Below are positions 5,602 through 11,830 of a stretch of DNA of 21,391 nucleotides, one piece after another (the first letter of the stretch is position 1; each line of letters starts with the position of its first letter). The position numbers and the translations under genes are program-made. The notes under the pieces are model-generated. The model was given only the letters and a program-made list of their open reading frames with translations. It searched no databases and was not told where the DNA came from. This DNA is from a virus. The stretch covers positions 1 through 21,391 of the IMG/VR virus record IMGVR_UViG_3300005528_000235; one strand, given 5' to 3'.

Positions 5602-5895
5602 TTTACAGCCTTCAGCCAGCTTGGCAGGGAGGGAACGTTTTGTAGAAAACAGCGTACCATAGAACCCAGTCAGGGACTGGCCCGGTCATTCCACTTTGTA
5701 GAATATCTGAGTTTGAGATCCCTTGCGCCGCAGTCGATCTGAGGTCGTGCTTTTATACCAGTTAGATGGGTAAGGAACAGGGGGGTCTGGCAGGTAGGCG
5801 GTCAGGTAGGCAGGGGGGTCGCGAAGTACAGGTACTCAGCTGGACGTGCCGTTAATGAGTACCTGTAAGTTTGCTGACGTGCAGACAAAAGTTAC
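5602..5895. other. Intergenic control region with hairpins and direct repeats
   Basis: No gene is visible. It holds CCAGTC-AGG-GACTGG (5666-5680), a TATAAA on the minus strand near 5750 with no convincing -35, a G-rich direct repeat (two CAGGTAGGC copies between GGGGGG runs, about 5778-5820), and the perfect 12-bp dyad at 5827-5867. The promoter of the 5251-5601 gene should lie here, but I cannot assign it with confidence. Confidence 0.5.
5827..5867. promoter_or_regulatory. Perfect 12-bp inverted repeat
   Basis: TACAGGTACTCA (5827-5838) is repeated inverted without mismatch as TGAGTACCTGTA (5856-5867), with 17 nt between. It lies 28 nt past the stop of the small-terminase-like gene and about 225 nt upstream of the winged-helix gene, both on the minus strand. 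No T-run follows the stem on either strand, which argues against a standard terminator. It could be an operator or an mRNA 3'-end stem. Confidence 0.5.
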
Positions 5896-6666
5896 TTAGT
5901 CAACTTCAGACTCTTCGATTGCTGCAAGTAACTGGTCTACACCAAGTGCATTACTTTGTAGATTCTTTCCTACTTCAGCCAACTTGGATGCTGCATTTAA
6001 CATTGAGGGAAGATCACGTACATCGAGATCCTGTTCACTATCCAGCAATTTAGTCAACTTGCGATCTGCCAGGTATGCGATACGTGCTGCATTTAGGCTA
6101 AGTTGATGGCCAATCTGTTCCTGCTGCTCACGGTATGCTTCCAGTCTGTTAAGATGCTTCTGATGACGAGCATCCTGTACTTCATTTAACTTTTTGCTGA
6201 GTTGGTACCTATCAAAATCCCCCACCCTAACCAACCAGTTATTGCGTTTAGCTACTTGTTGTAGTTTAGAAATGCTGAAATTGGTAATCTGGGATACATA
6301 TTGTAGTGAACGTCCCCCACCCAACCTACAATAACAGGAGAACAATTCAAATTCTTTATCAGACTCAGAAGGTGCAAGGACACTATTTTTCAACCAAGTA
6401 GCATTACGGTTAGTGGTAGTGGAGGTAGTGAGGCTAGTGTTTTCCGAGAGGTTGTTACTTTGTTGGGGGGTGTTATTTGCTACATTAAGAGTATCAGTAT
6501 TGACGGTAGAGGGAGCTAGATGTTCAGTTTCTGTAAGCTCCTCACTATTTAATTCCTGTTCATCTACAAGTTCACCGAACTCATTGGTTGTTAAGTTAAT
6601 AGCATCATTTTCGATTTCTTCTGCATTTTGGAGTAGTTCCTCGAAATTAAAGTCAGAAGGTTCCAC
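5896..6666 (-). CDS. Terminase small-subunit-like DNA-binding protein (256 aa)
   Basis: Residues 1-95 are acidic and rich in Asn, Thr and Ser, probably disordered. Residues about 104-152 (KEFELFSCYCRLGGGRSLQ, then ISKLQQVAKRNNWLVRVGDFDRYQ) match a helix-turn-helix pattern common in phage small terminases and related proteins: a short helix, GxGRSL, a recognition helix and W-xR-xxxDR. Residues 155-256 are helical and charged, suited to oligomerisation. In the packaging motor the small subunit recognises phage DNA and the large subunit cuts and pumps; no large subunit lies in this window, so the role is inferred from the N-terminal domain pattern. It has its own promoter at 6690-6719. Another DNA-binding role is possible. 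Confidence 0.65.
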   Translation of the reverse strand: MEPSDFNFEELLQNAEEIENDAINLTTNEFGELVDEQELNSEELTETEHLAPSTVNTDTLNVANNTPQQSNNLSENTSLTTSTTTNRNATWLKNSVLAPSESDKEFELFSCYCRLGGGRSLQYVSQITNFSISKLQQVAKRNNWLVRVGDFDRYQLSKKLNEVQDARHQKHLNRLEAYREQQEQIGHQLSLNAARIAYLADRKLTKLLDSEQDLDVRDLPSMLNAASKLAEVGKNLQSNALGVDQLLAAIEESEVD

Positions 6667-6689
6667 GGTTAGTGTTCGGGTGCTTACGT

Positions 6690-6719
6690 ATTCTACGGCG
6701 GGAATCTGACAGCTGTCAA
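6690..6719 (-). promoter_or_regulatory. Sigma-70-type promoter overlapping a 12-bp palindrome
   Basis: The minus strand has TTGACA (6719-6714) and TAGAAT (6695-6690) with an 18-nt spacer; transcription would start near 6683, some 17 nt before the ATG at 6666. The -35 hexamer overlaps the perfect palindrome TGACAGCTGTCA (6707-6718), a plausible operator. The operon 1 terminator ends just upstream, so this gene appears insulated and separately controlled. Confidence 0.6.
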
Positions 6720-6727
6720 TAGCTACT

Positions 6728-6762
6728 AAAAAACCCGGCGCAGCGGTTAAGCTGGCCGGGTT
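6728..6762 (-). terminator. Intrinsic terminator of operon 1
   Basis: On the minus strand AACCCGGC (6762-6755) pairs with GCCGGGTT (6739-6732), extended by CAGC/GCTG with one bulged base around a TTAACC loop, and is followed by an unbroken T-run. This is the clearest intrinsic terminator in the window. It lies 28 nt past the last gene of the 10543-to-6790 operon. Confidence 0.9.
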
Positions 6763-6789
6763 CTGTAAGCTGATTAAATCTATAGGTTG

Positions 6790-6981
6790 CTACGCTTGCT
6801 GATCTACCAAGCCCTGTGGCTTCATTGAATCACTTATCACATCAACAATAGCATGTGGATACTTATCAGTGTGTTCATCTACCAAGCTATCGGCTTCCTC
6901 ATACGTTAAGTCAGTGGCGAGTATCTGCCAGCTTCCTTCATCATCAAGCACAACAACTTTCCACTTCGTTGAGTCAGGCAT
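6790..6981 (-). CDS. Hypothetical protein (63 aa), last gene of operon 1
   Basis: Small acidic protein (MPDSTKWKVVVLDDEGSW...). I chose the ATG at 6981 because GGAGG lies 7 nt upstream and it overlaps the previous stop as TGATG; an ATG two codons earlier is too close to the ribosome-binding site. The pattern (a strand WKVVVLDDEG, a strand SWQILATDL, a helix TYEEADSLVDEHTDKY, a strand HAIVDVISD) suggests a compact beta-beta-alpha-beta fold. Function unknown. It is followed by the terminator at 6728-6762. Confidence 0.8.
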   Translation of the reverse strand: MPDSTKWKVVVLDDEGSWQILATDLTYEEADSLVDEHTDKYPHAIVDVISDSMKPQGLVDQQA

Positions 6982-7154
6982 CACCATACCTCCTTGTAGC
7001 GTTTACGTTTGTGCGGGAAACTTTTAATAGGCACCACTTTGTAGCAGATACCCTTGCCAGGTATGTAAGCCGTGACCAACTTACGGTTCCTGGATAGTCG
7101 ATCTTCGATAGACTGAAGATCATCAAGTTTAGTAACGGGTCGCCAACCTGTCAT
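6981..7154 (-). CDS. Basic hypothetical protein (57 aa)
   Basis: This gene fills an otherwise empty stretch of operon 1. The ATG at 7154 overlaps the previous stop as ATGA and is preceded by GGAGG at a spacing of about 4 nt. The product (MTGWRPVTKLDDLQSIEDRL...) has a short helix followed by a strongly basic C-terminus (SFPHKRKRYKEVW), so nucleic-acid binding is possible. It ends as TGATG with the next gene. No family is recognised. Confidence 0.75.
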   Translation of the reverse strand: MTGWRPVTKLDDLQSIEDRLSRNRKLVTAYIPGKGICYKVVPIKSFPHKRKRYKEVW

Positions 7155-7393
7155 TCGACCTCCGTAAAGAATCTCTTGCCATTCAGCGTTTTACCGTGAC
7201 CAGATAGATCGGAGTCACCATCACGCCAAGTCAAACCGATGTACCAGTCGGTTAGCTTGCAATGGATCAGGTACTGGCCAATACAATCTCTGATGACAAC
7301 ATAAGCCAGTGAGTCAACGTAAACCACTTTTCCCTTGTCAACTGTCTGACGAATCAGGTCAGCATTGTTGGCCAGATCAACATAAGTCTTCAT
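7151..7393 (-). CDS. Hypothetical protein (80 aa)
   Basis: Small protein with a mostly beta pattern: MKTYVDLANNADLIRQTVDKG (helix), VVYVDSLAYVVIRDCIGQYLI, then HCKLTDWYIGLTWRDG and a terminal TLNGKRFFTEVE. The GQYLIHC...IGLTW section resembles small phage proteins I have seen in early regions, but I cannot name a family or function. It overlaps its neighbours by 4 nt on both sides, consistent with coupled translation in operon 1. The ATG at 7393 is the only reasonable start. Confidence 0.78.
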   Translation of the reverse strand: MKTYVDLANNADLIRQTVDKGKVVYVDSLAYVVIRDCIGQYLIHCKLTDWYIGLTWRDGDSDLSGHGKTLNGKRFFTEVE

Positions 7394-7866
7394 CGTGAGA
7401 ACTCCCGCAGATCACTTTTTAGCTGACTTACCTGAGCCTCAAACACAAGCAGTTCAGCGCGTTTGCTTGCAATCTCCTCAACGGTATAGTCACTGCGCCG
7501 TTCAGTGATCGGCTCAACACCTGATAGATGATCGCCGTTCAGTGAACACAAGCAGAACTCAACTTTCAGGTAGCCGACAGTTTCGCCGACATTACGGTAC
7601 GTTGTGCCAAGATCAACATACACGCTGTATTCATAGATGTTGTACGTCAGACGGTATCCATGCTCATACAACTTCTCAGTCGCCTTACGCAGCTCGTCAG
7701 CTACCTTCTTTGTCCATTGCTTGTAGGGTGTTGTCTTGACTATCTTACTGCCAATGTAAGGTTTCAGTACCTCTTGCAGCAAAGGCGCCAGCTCGTTAGC
7801 TTTGGCATTCAGCCTGTTACGCGCTTCAACCTGTTGGGTGAGCGCACGATCGTCACGGAGATTCAT
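7390..7866 (-). CDS. Hypothetical protein (158 aa)
   Basis: I chose the ATG at 7866 (MNLRDDRALTQQVEAR); an in-frame TTG at 7896, directly after the upstream stop, would add ten residues. Neither has a clear ribosome-binding site. The protein has a long helical N-terminal half (NRLNAKANELAPLLQEVLKPYIG... VADELRKATEKLYEHGYR), a beta middle (NIYEYSVYVDLGTTYRN, YLKVEFCLCSLNG) and a coiled-coil-like C-terminus (IASKRAELLVFEAQVSQLKS). This looks like a dimerising protein with a small beta domain. Function unknown. Confidence 0.72.
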   Translation of the reverse strand: MNLRDDRALTQQVEARNRLNAKANELAPLLQEVLKPYIGSKIVKTTPYKQWTKKVADELRKATEKLYEHGYRLTYNIYEYSVYVDLGTTYRNVGETVGYLKVEFCLCSLNGDHLSGVEPITERRSDYTVEEIASKRAELLVFEAQVSQLKSDLREFSR

Positions 7867-7896
7867 TGCTTTGTTGGTTGGTGGATGATTAGACAA

Positions 7897-8142
7897 TCAA
7901 GCAGTGGTCAAGTCAACTGGTGACTTTGCATAAAACTCCAATAGCTGAAACAGGTCATGCTTTGCATCACACACTCTCGCATAGCTTTCGCTATGGAGTT
8001 TATGCTTGCAGCTAAACTTGTAGCGGCCATCAACAGTTTCATAGATGGTTGCAACAAGTAGTCTGCGACCATCTTTCAACTCATAAACATGCTCGATGTA
8101 GCCAACGAGGTCATTGGCACGTTGCGTTGTGAACTTCGTCAC
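7897..8142 (-). CDS. Hypothetical protein (81 aa)
   Basis: Starts at GTG 8142, 2 nt after the upstream stop; no ATG start keeps the full domain. Sequence pattern: an N-terminal helix, GYIEHVYELKDGRRLLVATIYE and GRYKFSCKHKLH (beta hairpins), then a helical end (YARVCDAKHDLFQLLEFYAK). A small beta-sheet protein of unknown function. No ribosome-binding site is obvious, so the start is tentative; the reading frame itself is open across the whole gap between its neighbours. Confidence 0.65.
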   Translation of the reverse strand: MTKFTTQRANDLVGYIEHVYELKDGRRLLVATIYETVDGRYKFSCKHKLHSESYARVCDAKHDLFQLLEFYAKSPVDLTTA

Positions 8143-8144
8143 TG

Positions 8145-8327
8145 TCAGATAGCTGGTTGTGCAGTGTAGACAGTTGGAAGCCAGACAGGATCCTTGACAA
8201 CAGCGTTGTTGTCAGATACCCACTGCTGAAACTCTTGCAGCACTGGCAAGTTACTGCAAGTTGCAGGACACCTAACTTCGCCGCAGTACATTGACGTGCA
8301 GCATTGCGGATAGACGCGAGTTTGCAT
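8145..8327 (-). CDS. Cysteine-rich, possibly zinc-binding protein (60 aa)
   Basis: The ATG at 8327 is supported by GGAG 6 nt upstream and by its position 1 nt after the previous stop. The N-terminal half holds five closely spaced cysteines (QCCTSMYCGEVRCPATC, residues 8-24), a pattern of a small metal-binding knuckle. The C-terminal half (LPVLQEFQQWVSDNN... VWLPTVYTAQ) is helical then beta. It resembles a recurrent small phage protein with a CCTSxYCGxxxCPxC signature as I remember it; function unknown. Zinc binding is inferred, not shown. Confidence 0.78.
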   Translation of the reverse strand: MQTRVYPQCCTSMYCGEVRCPATCSNLPVLQEFQQWVSDNNAVVKDPVWLPTVYTAQPAI

Positions 8328-8328
8328 G

Positions 8329-8490
8329 TCAGGCTCCAAACACAAGTTGATCGTCCTCGTCAGTTACGCCAGTGATCTCACTGTTGGCAATCTGTTCGTG
8401 AGTGAAGCTGTAGTCGCATTCACTTACGACATCATGCGCATCAGCATCATCAACGATCTGAAGTTTGACAGTGACGTAGATTGTCTTCAT
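8329..8490 (-). CDS. Small acidic conserved-type phage protein (53 aa)
   Basis: I chose the ATG at 8490 because GAGG lies about 9 nt upstream and it falls 4 nt after the preceding stop; the longer frame adds a hydrophobic run that is the out-of-frame end of the previous gene. The sequence (MKTIYVTVKLQIVDDADAHD then VVSECDYSFTHEQI and SEITGVTDED) is strand-helix-strand and strongly acidic. Proteins with YVTVKL...ADAxxVVSExDYSF are familiar from many phage early regions; their role is unknown to me. The acidity could suit a DNA mimic, but that is speculation. Confidence 0.78.
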   Translation of the reverse strand: MKTIYVTVKLQIVDDADAHDVVSECDYSFTHEQIANSEITGVTDEDDQLVFGA

Positions 8491-8494
8491 TGCA

Positions 8495-8764
8495 TCAAGC
8501 CTCAACGATTTTGCGAAGTGCAGTATCAATGTGACTATCATTTAGATAGTCATTGAGAACGCTCATGTTACCTCTACCACCGCGAGTAAAGCTCTCAGGC
8601 AGAAACTTTTGCGCAGCGTAGAACAGATCCCAACGCCAACGCATTGCGTGATCTTTGCCAATGCCGTTAGCGATGTAGTTTTCCAGTGTTGCATCTGGAA
8701 ACTTTTCGCGAACTTTGGCAATAGCAGCCGAAAGTTCAGCGTAGTGTTCGGGTTTGATTTTCAT
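8495..8764 (-). CDS. Conserved-type phage protein with DxHIDTALR ending (89 aa)
   Basis: The protein starts with a helix (YAELSAAIAKVREKFP), then YIANGIGKDHAMRWRWDLFYAA, and ends YLNDSHIDTALRKIVEA. The RWDLxxA and YLND-HIDTALRxIV signatures recur in small phage proteins and make this one of the more recognisable families here, although its function remains unknown to me. ATG at 8764; no strong ribosome-binding site. It is separated by 36 nt from the upstream gene. Confidence 0.8.
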   Translation of the reverse strand: MKIKPEHYAELSAAIAKVREKFPDATLENYIANGIGKDHAMRWRWDLFYAAQKFLPESFTRGGRGNMSVLNDYLNDSHIDTALRKIVEA

Positions 8765-8800
8765 TGGAGTTGCTACAGTTGATTAGATGCGTGAACTTAA

Positions 8801-9139
8801 CTAGCCAAGGTCTTCGTCTTCATCAAAGACAAGATCGGCAATGTCATCATCACTAACCTTGTTCTTTTTCAGGAAGTCAACAACAGAGGCACGATCCTGT
8901 TCGTAGTAGTCGAACAGTTCCTCAACTAAAGCGTCAGTGTCAATAGACTTGCCGTCAACTGGTTTGTATGTATCAACCATAAGCTGAAGGCAGTATGCCT
9001 CAAGATCCTTTCTGTCCATGTTGACTACCACTCTGGAACAGTGAGCGATAGCAAGATGTGTAGCTTGATCCCGTGTCAAAGACATTGTAAACAAAGCGGT
9101 TGGTTGGGCAGCGGTTTCTGGAGGCAATGTCTTCGACAA
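8801..9139 (-). CDS. Acidic helical hypothetical protein (112 aa), TTG start
   Basis: The TTG at 9139 is chosen because GGAG lies 8 nt upstream on the minus strand; the first ATG (residue 19) has none. After a short variable start the protein is helical: MSLTRDQATHLAIAHCSRVV, DRKDLEAYCLQLMVDTY, then ALVEELFDYYEQDRASVVDFL, finishing with a very acidic tail (DDDIADLVFDEDEDLG). The acidic tail could mediate binding to basic partners. No family is recognised. It belongs to operon 1. Confidence 0.72.
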   Translation of the reverse strand: MSKTLPPETAAQPTALFTMSLTRDQATHLAIAHCSRVVVNMDRKDLEAYCLQLMVDTYKPVDGKSIDTDALVEELFDYYEQDRASVVDFLKKNKVSDDDIADLVFDEDEDLG

Positions 9140-9171
9140 TGCTGGTACTCCGCCAAACTTACAGTCAACAG

Positions 9172-9444
9172 TCAGCGCATCTCAAGTAAGCTGCGCTCAA
9201 GTGGAGTGATCTTGGCGCTTTTTGCTGGCCTGCCACTGTCAGCTAGCCACATCGGATTAGATACAAACTCACCGTATCTATTGATTCTCCTGTCAAGACG
9301 ACAAAGAACCTGCGTCCTACCGCTATCTGTTTCGCGATAGATGAACCTTGAGCCAGCGCCAGTTTCGTGACAGAAGCGCTCATGCTGCTTGATAGAATCA
9401 AACTTAACGATGATCTCGGTTTCATCGTTGACGGGGCTTCTCAT
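9172..9444 (-). CDS. Hypothetical protein (90 aa)
   Basis: The ATG at 9444 overlaps the upstream stop as ATGA. Sequence: TEIIVKFDSIKQHERFCHET, then a beta pair RFIYRETDSGRTQVLCRLDR and a basic C-terminus (GRPAKSAKITPLERSLLEMR). The opening (EIIVKFDS...HERFC) looks like a small RRM- or ferredoxin-like strand-helix unit, but I cannot assign a family. Net basic, so RNA or DNA contact is conceivable. Confidence 0.72.
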   Translation of the reverse strand: MRSPVNDETEIIVKFDSIKQHERFCHETGAGSRFIYRETDSGRTQVLCRLDRRINRYGEFVSNPMWLADSGRPAKSAKITPLERSLLEMR

Positions 9445-9767
9445 GATTCAGCACCAGAAGCTACGAAGTTTCTGTAGCTGAACCAGATTCGCACCGGAAC
9501 GTACTCATAGATGAACGAAGATACGCTGATTCGCCAGTCAACATCAGCATTGGCGTAAGTACACTCAAACACTGACAAAGTTTTCGCACCTTGGCGAACA
9601 TCACTGGAGATCAGCTTTTCAACGTAGTAGTCATCACTGGTGGCCAGCCACTCAAGAAACTTTCGCGGTTCCTTTGTGGCATGACCAGGCATGATAAGCT
9701 TACTGTAAATCTCGTCTGGCGTGTAGATCCAGATAGACTTTTCAGTTGTTGCAGTTGCAGTTGCCAT
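9441..9767 (-). CDS. Hypothetical protein (108 aa)
   Basis: Unrecognised. Starts MATATATTEKSIWIYTPDEI at the ATG at 9767. It continues with a helix (PRKFLEWLATSDDYYVEKLI) and a beta-rich C-terminal half (KTLSVFECTYANADVDWRIS, SSFIYEYVPVRIWFSYRNFV). The end is hydrophobic and aromatic but has no true membrane helix. It overlaps the next gene by 4 nt and lies mid operon 1. Confidence 0.72.
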   Translation of the reverse strand: MATATATTEKSIWIYTPDEIYSKLIMPGHATKEPRKFLEWLATSDDYYVEKLISSDVRQGAKTLSVFECTYANADVDWRISVSSFIYEYVPVRIWFSYRNFVASGAES

Positions 9768-9803
9768 TGCGTTGGCTGCGAGTTGGACAGTGAACGATTA
9801 CAG

Positions 9804-10190
9804 CTAGATTACGCCATGAAACACGTATCCACCTTCAGGAAACAACTCATTAACCGGATAGCCAAAACGGCTATCAACAACATGCAACTTATCGCCAACT
9901 TTGGCGATCCTATAACCTTCGATCAAGTTACAGAGTATCGCGTTAGCACGCCTGCGCTTGATGAACGTATCCAAGTTGCGCAACCACAGTCTTCCGGTCA
10001 GCGGATACAACGTTGCGATAACGTCGCCATCCACCTTGACATTGATCCAGCTGTCATAGCTAGGTGTCCACCTGATACCTGAGTAGCAGGACTCAACTAC
10101 GGTGTTGTAGAACTTGCCTTCTCCACAACAGTCCTTGTTTTGTAACCAGAAGCGAACACTGTTGACAACGTTGCGATTGATGGTTTCCAT
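9804..10190 (-). CDS. Hypothetical protein (128 aa)
   Basis: Unrecognised. The ATG at 10190 lies 59 nt after the upstream gene's end. Mixed alpha/beta: NRNVVNSVRFWLQNKDCCGE, then strands (SWINVKVDGDVIATLYPLTG, RLWLRNLDTFIKRRRANAIL) and a C-terminal half YRIAKVGDKLHVVDSRFG followed by GGYVFHGVI. The section VKVDGDVIATLYP...LWLRN resembles a small beta sandwich, and similar short sequences occur in phage early regions, but I cannot name it. Confidence 0.72.
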   Translation of the reverse strand: METINRNVVNSVRFWLQNKDCCGEGKFYNTVVESCYSGIRWTPSYDSWINVKVDGDVIATLYPLTGRLWLRNLDTFIKRRRANAILCNLIEGYRIAKVGDKLHVVDSRFGYPVNELFPEGGYVFHGVI

Positions 10191-10249
10191 GACAGAAGAA
10201 AGCGAAGTTGGTTGGACGCCGGTTTAACGATCACCGGCAACGCACTTAG

Positions 10250-10543
10250 TCAGTCTCGATACTCAACGATGAAGCGAAGACCAATGCGCGGCTCACCGTA
10301 CTTAGGACGGAACCAGTAAGCCTCAAACCCACCAGAACTTACGTTGCTGTCAAGTCGGCGAGCTTCCAACATCAGACCGTAGGCAGCACACTTAAGTTCC
10401 ATCGGATCAGGAACCTTAAGCTCGGGAACGTTAGGACCGCCCCACTTCCAGTCAAGAAGTTGCATCACACGATGCACTTTCTCAAAATCAAACCTTTCCA
10501 GCACTTCGTCAATCTGCTGGTAGACATCTTTGACAGTTTGCAT
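10250..10543 (-). CDS. Conserved-type phage protein, first gene of operon 1 (97 aa)
   Basis: First gene after the promoter cassette at about 10.7 kb, with a leader of about 135 nt. The protein has an N-terminal helix (VKDVYQQIDEVLERFDFEKV), then VMQLLDWKWGG, a proline turn, a helix (MELKCAAYGLMLEARRLDS) and a beta end SSGGFEAYWFRPKYGEPRIG then LRFIVEYRD. The order LDWxW... helix... GGF-A... L-F is a pattern I have seen in many small phage proteins; its function is unknown. ATG at 10543, no strong ribosome-binding site. Confidence 0.8.
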   Translation of the reverse strand: MQTVKDVYQQIDEVLERFDFEKVHRVMQLLDWKWGGPNVPELKVPDPMELKCAAYGLMLEARRLDSNVSSGGFEAYWFRPKYGEPRIGLRFIVEYRD

Positions 10544-10653
10544 GATGCAAGTAGCAAGTGAACAAGCTACGCAGAACAGTTAAGCTGCTGCGCAGTCAAC
10601 GTCAGAAGTTACAGCTAAGTGATTAACTTAGTTAGAAACTTAAGACAGCCAGC

Positions 10654-10740
10654 GGGAGATACAATCTCCCCACCGCTTGATGCCATGATACCCGATCCGC
10701 CCGGATCTGTCAAGTCGCATGTAACGGAAAAGTAACACGC
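10654..10740 (-). promoter_or_regulatory. Promoter cassette copy 1, drives operon 1
   Basis: On the minus strand: TTGACA (10713-10708), a 17-nt spacer, TATCAT (10690-10685), then GGCATCAAGCGG and a perfect leader hairpin, GGGAGAT/ATCTCCC with a 3-nt loop (10654-10670). Upstream are two GTTAC words 11 bp apart (10736-10732 and 10725-10721). A 31-nt stretch, 10709-10739, is identical in copy 2. Further upstream, 10781-10802 carries two TTAAAA words 11 bp apart, also shared with copy 2. The leader also has CTAAGT/ACTTAG, which can form a second hairpin. Confidence 0.88.
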
Positions 10741-11073
10741 AGCTATGGGGCGATTCCTTGCAAGTTACGCCCTGTCTCCCCACTTTTAAGCCTATTTTAA
10801 GGTGGCAGCTTGGCGGCCCTGTGGCGCACTTACCGGCGCTCTCCGCAGCTACCGGCCAGCCGCCACACCTAAGCCCGTTCCCGGCGATCCTACCGGCCGC
10901 TGGCGAAGCCTACGGCAGCCACCACAGACAGAATCGACTCCAGACAACGAAGCCAGCTGCACGAAGCAACTGGCCCGTATAAGTTAGCCGGATAGTGAAC
11001 ACTAACTTTTTAGTTAGTGGATGAGCGAAGCGATTAGTGAACACTACTGCTGAGGCCAACTTATCGCTTCAGT
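10741..11073. other. Gap between operon 2 and operon 1
   Basis: No convincing gene. From right to left it holds the operon 2 end hairpins (11000-11070), a GC-rich block (10806-10940) with repeated TACCGGC or TACGGC words (about 10830, 10850, 10890 and 10910), and the TTAAAA element at 10781-10802 just upstream of promoter copy 1. Two short plus-strand ORFs here only translate the GC-rich block and have no ribosome-binding site. Confidence 0.55.
11000..11070 (-). terminator. Two hairpins at the end of operon 2
   Basis: Immediately after the last gene of operon 2 the minus strand has GAAGCGAT (11070-11063) that pairs with ATCGCTTC (11034-11027) over a 28-nt loop, and then a perfect 8-bp stem CACTAACT/AGTTAGTG with a 4-nt loop (11019-11000). 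There is no T-run after the second stem, so this is a candidate 3'-end structure rather than a standard intrinsic terminator. Confidence 0.4.
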
Positions 11074-11337
11074 TCAGTTACGAATCCTGCTTGGTTCAGC
11101 TTCCTGAACCTCAACCTTACCTCGCCACATATTGACAAGGATCATTGCGGCACCGAAGTCAATCTTTCTGTCGGCCAGTAACTTACCGCTAACGGTTCGG
11201 CACTGATACACAAACTTATCCTCTCTGCCGGTAGTATCAGCATTGCGTGTGATCTGATGCGACAGATCGGTTGCCTGATCGTAGTTCGTTGCGCGATAGA
11301 TACCGCGCAGCCACTTGAATCCTTTAGGGTCAGCCAC
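11074..11337 (-). CDS. Hypothetical protein, last gene of operon 2 (87 aa)
   Basis: I chose the GTG at 11337 (reading MADPKGFKWLRGIYRATNYD), which overlaps the upstream stop by 8 nt, the same arrangement as the gene before it; a GTG at 11385 would add 16 residues and a 56-nt overlap. No ribosome-binding site is clear for either. Sequence is beta-rich with a basic N-terminal half, then KFVYQCRTVSGKLLADRKI and AAMILVNMWRGKVEV. Function unknown. Confidence 0.62.
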   Translation of the reverse strand: MADPKGFKWLRGIYRATNYDQATDLSHQITRNADTTGREDKFVYQCRTVSGKLLADRKIDFGAAMILVNMWRGKVEVQEAEPSRIRN

Positions 11338-11830
11338 TTGAGAGAAAGCGAAGTTTGATAGCTTGACACCAATACAGCTTATCACTGCAGCCAGGTATCG
11401 GGTTCGCCGGAGTCAAGCAATCCAGCGCTCCAGGTAAGTAGACATCAATCGCAGCTGAGAGAAACACCGGGCCAGTTTTCTCAGCTTCCAATGCAAATAA
11501 GCTCCGTCCACCTTGAGGTATCAGGTAAGCGATCCATTCAAGATAGTATGCACGCTCTTCGTCGTCAGCTATGAATCCTGGATTGTCAGACACCATTGCT
11601 GATGCCCAGTCAGCCGGGATCACATACTGATACTCACAGCTACCGACTTCTTCCACGTAGTATGGAGTGAAGGCTTTATAGGCTGCACCGACTTCGCGCT
11701 CGCTAAGTTGACTCACATCTGTGTCAAACAGTTCAGAAGCGTAAGCAATGAATAGCTCACGCAGTCTTTCTGTTTCCGGCAAGTTACCGAACCTAGCTGC
11801 GATCAACTTAGCAAGCGGAGTGTCAATCAC
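11330..11830 (-). CDS. Hypothetical protein (166 aa)
   Basis: I chose the GTG at 11830 (reading MIDTPLAKLIAARFGNLPET), giving an 8-nt overlap with the upstream stop; the longer open frame to 11887 lies within the upstream gene. The protein is mainly helical and acidic (ERLRELFIAYASELF, SQLSEREVGAAYKAF) with a beta section (EEVGSCEYQYVIPADWASAM) and ends in a hydrophobic, proline-rich part. No motif gives a function. Confidence 0.68.
   Translation of the reverse strand: MIDTPLAKLIAARFGNLPETERLRELFIAYASELFDTDVSQLSEREVGAAYKAFTPYYVEEVGSCEYQYVIPADWASAMVSDNPGFIADDEERAYYLEWIAYLIPQGGRSLFALEAEKTGPVFLSAAIDVYLPGALDCLTPANPIPGCSDKLYWCQAIKLRFLSSG

Noticed and set aside
10758-10987. Two plus-strand ORFs in the GC-rich block
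   Set aside because: Composition is driven by TACCGGC-type repeats; the ORFs have no ribosome-binding site and run against the operon direction.
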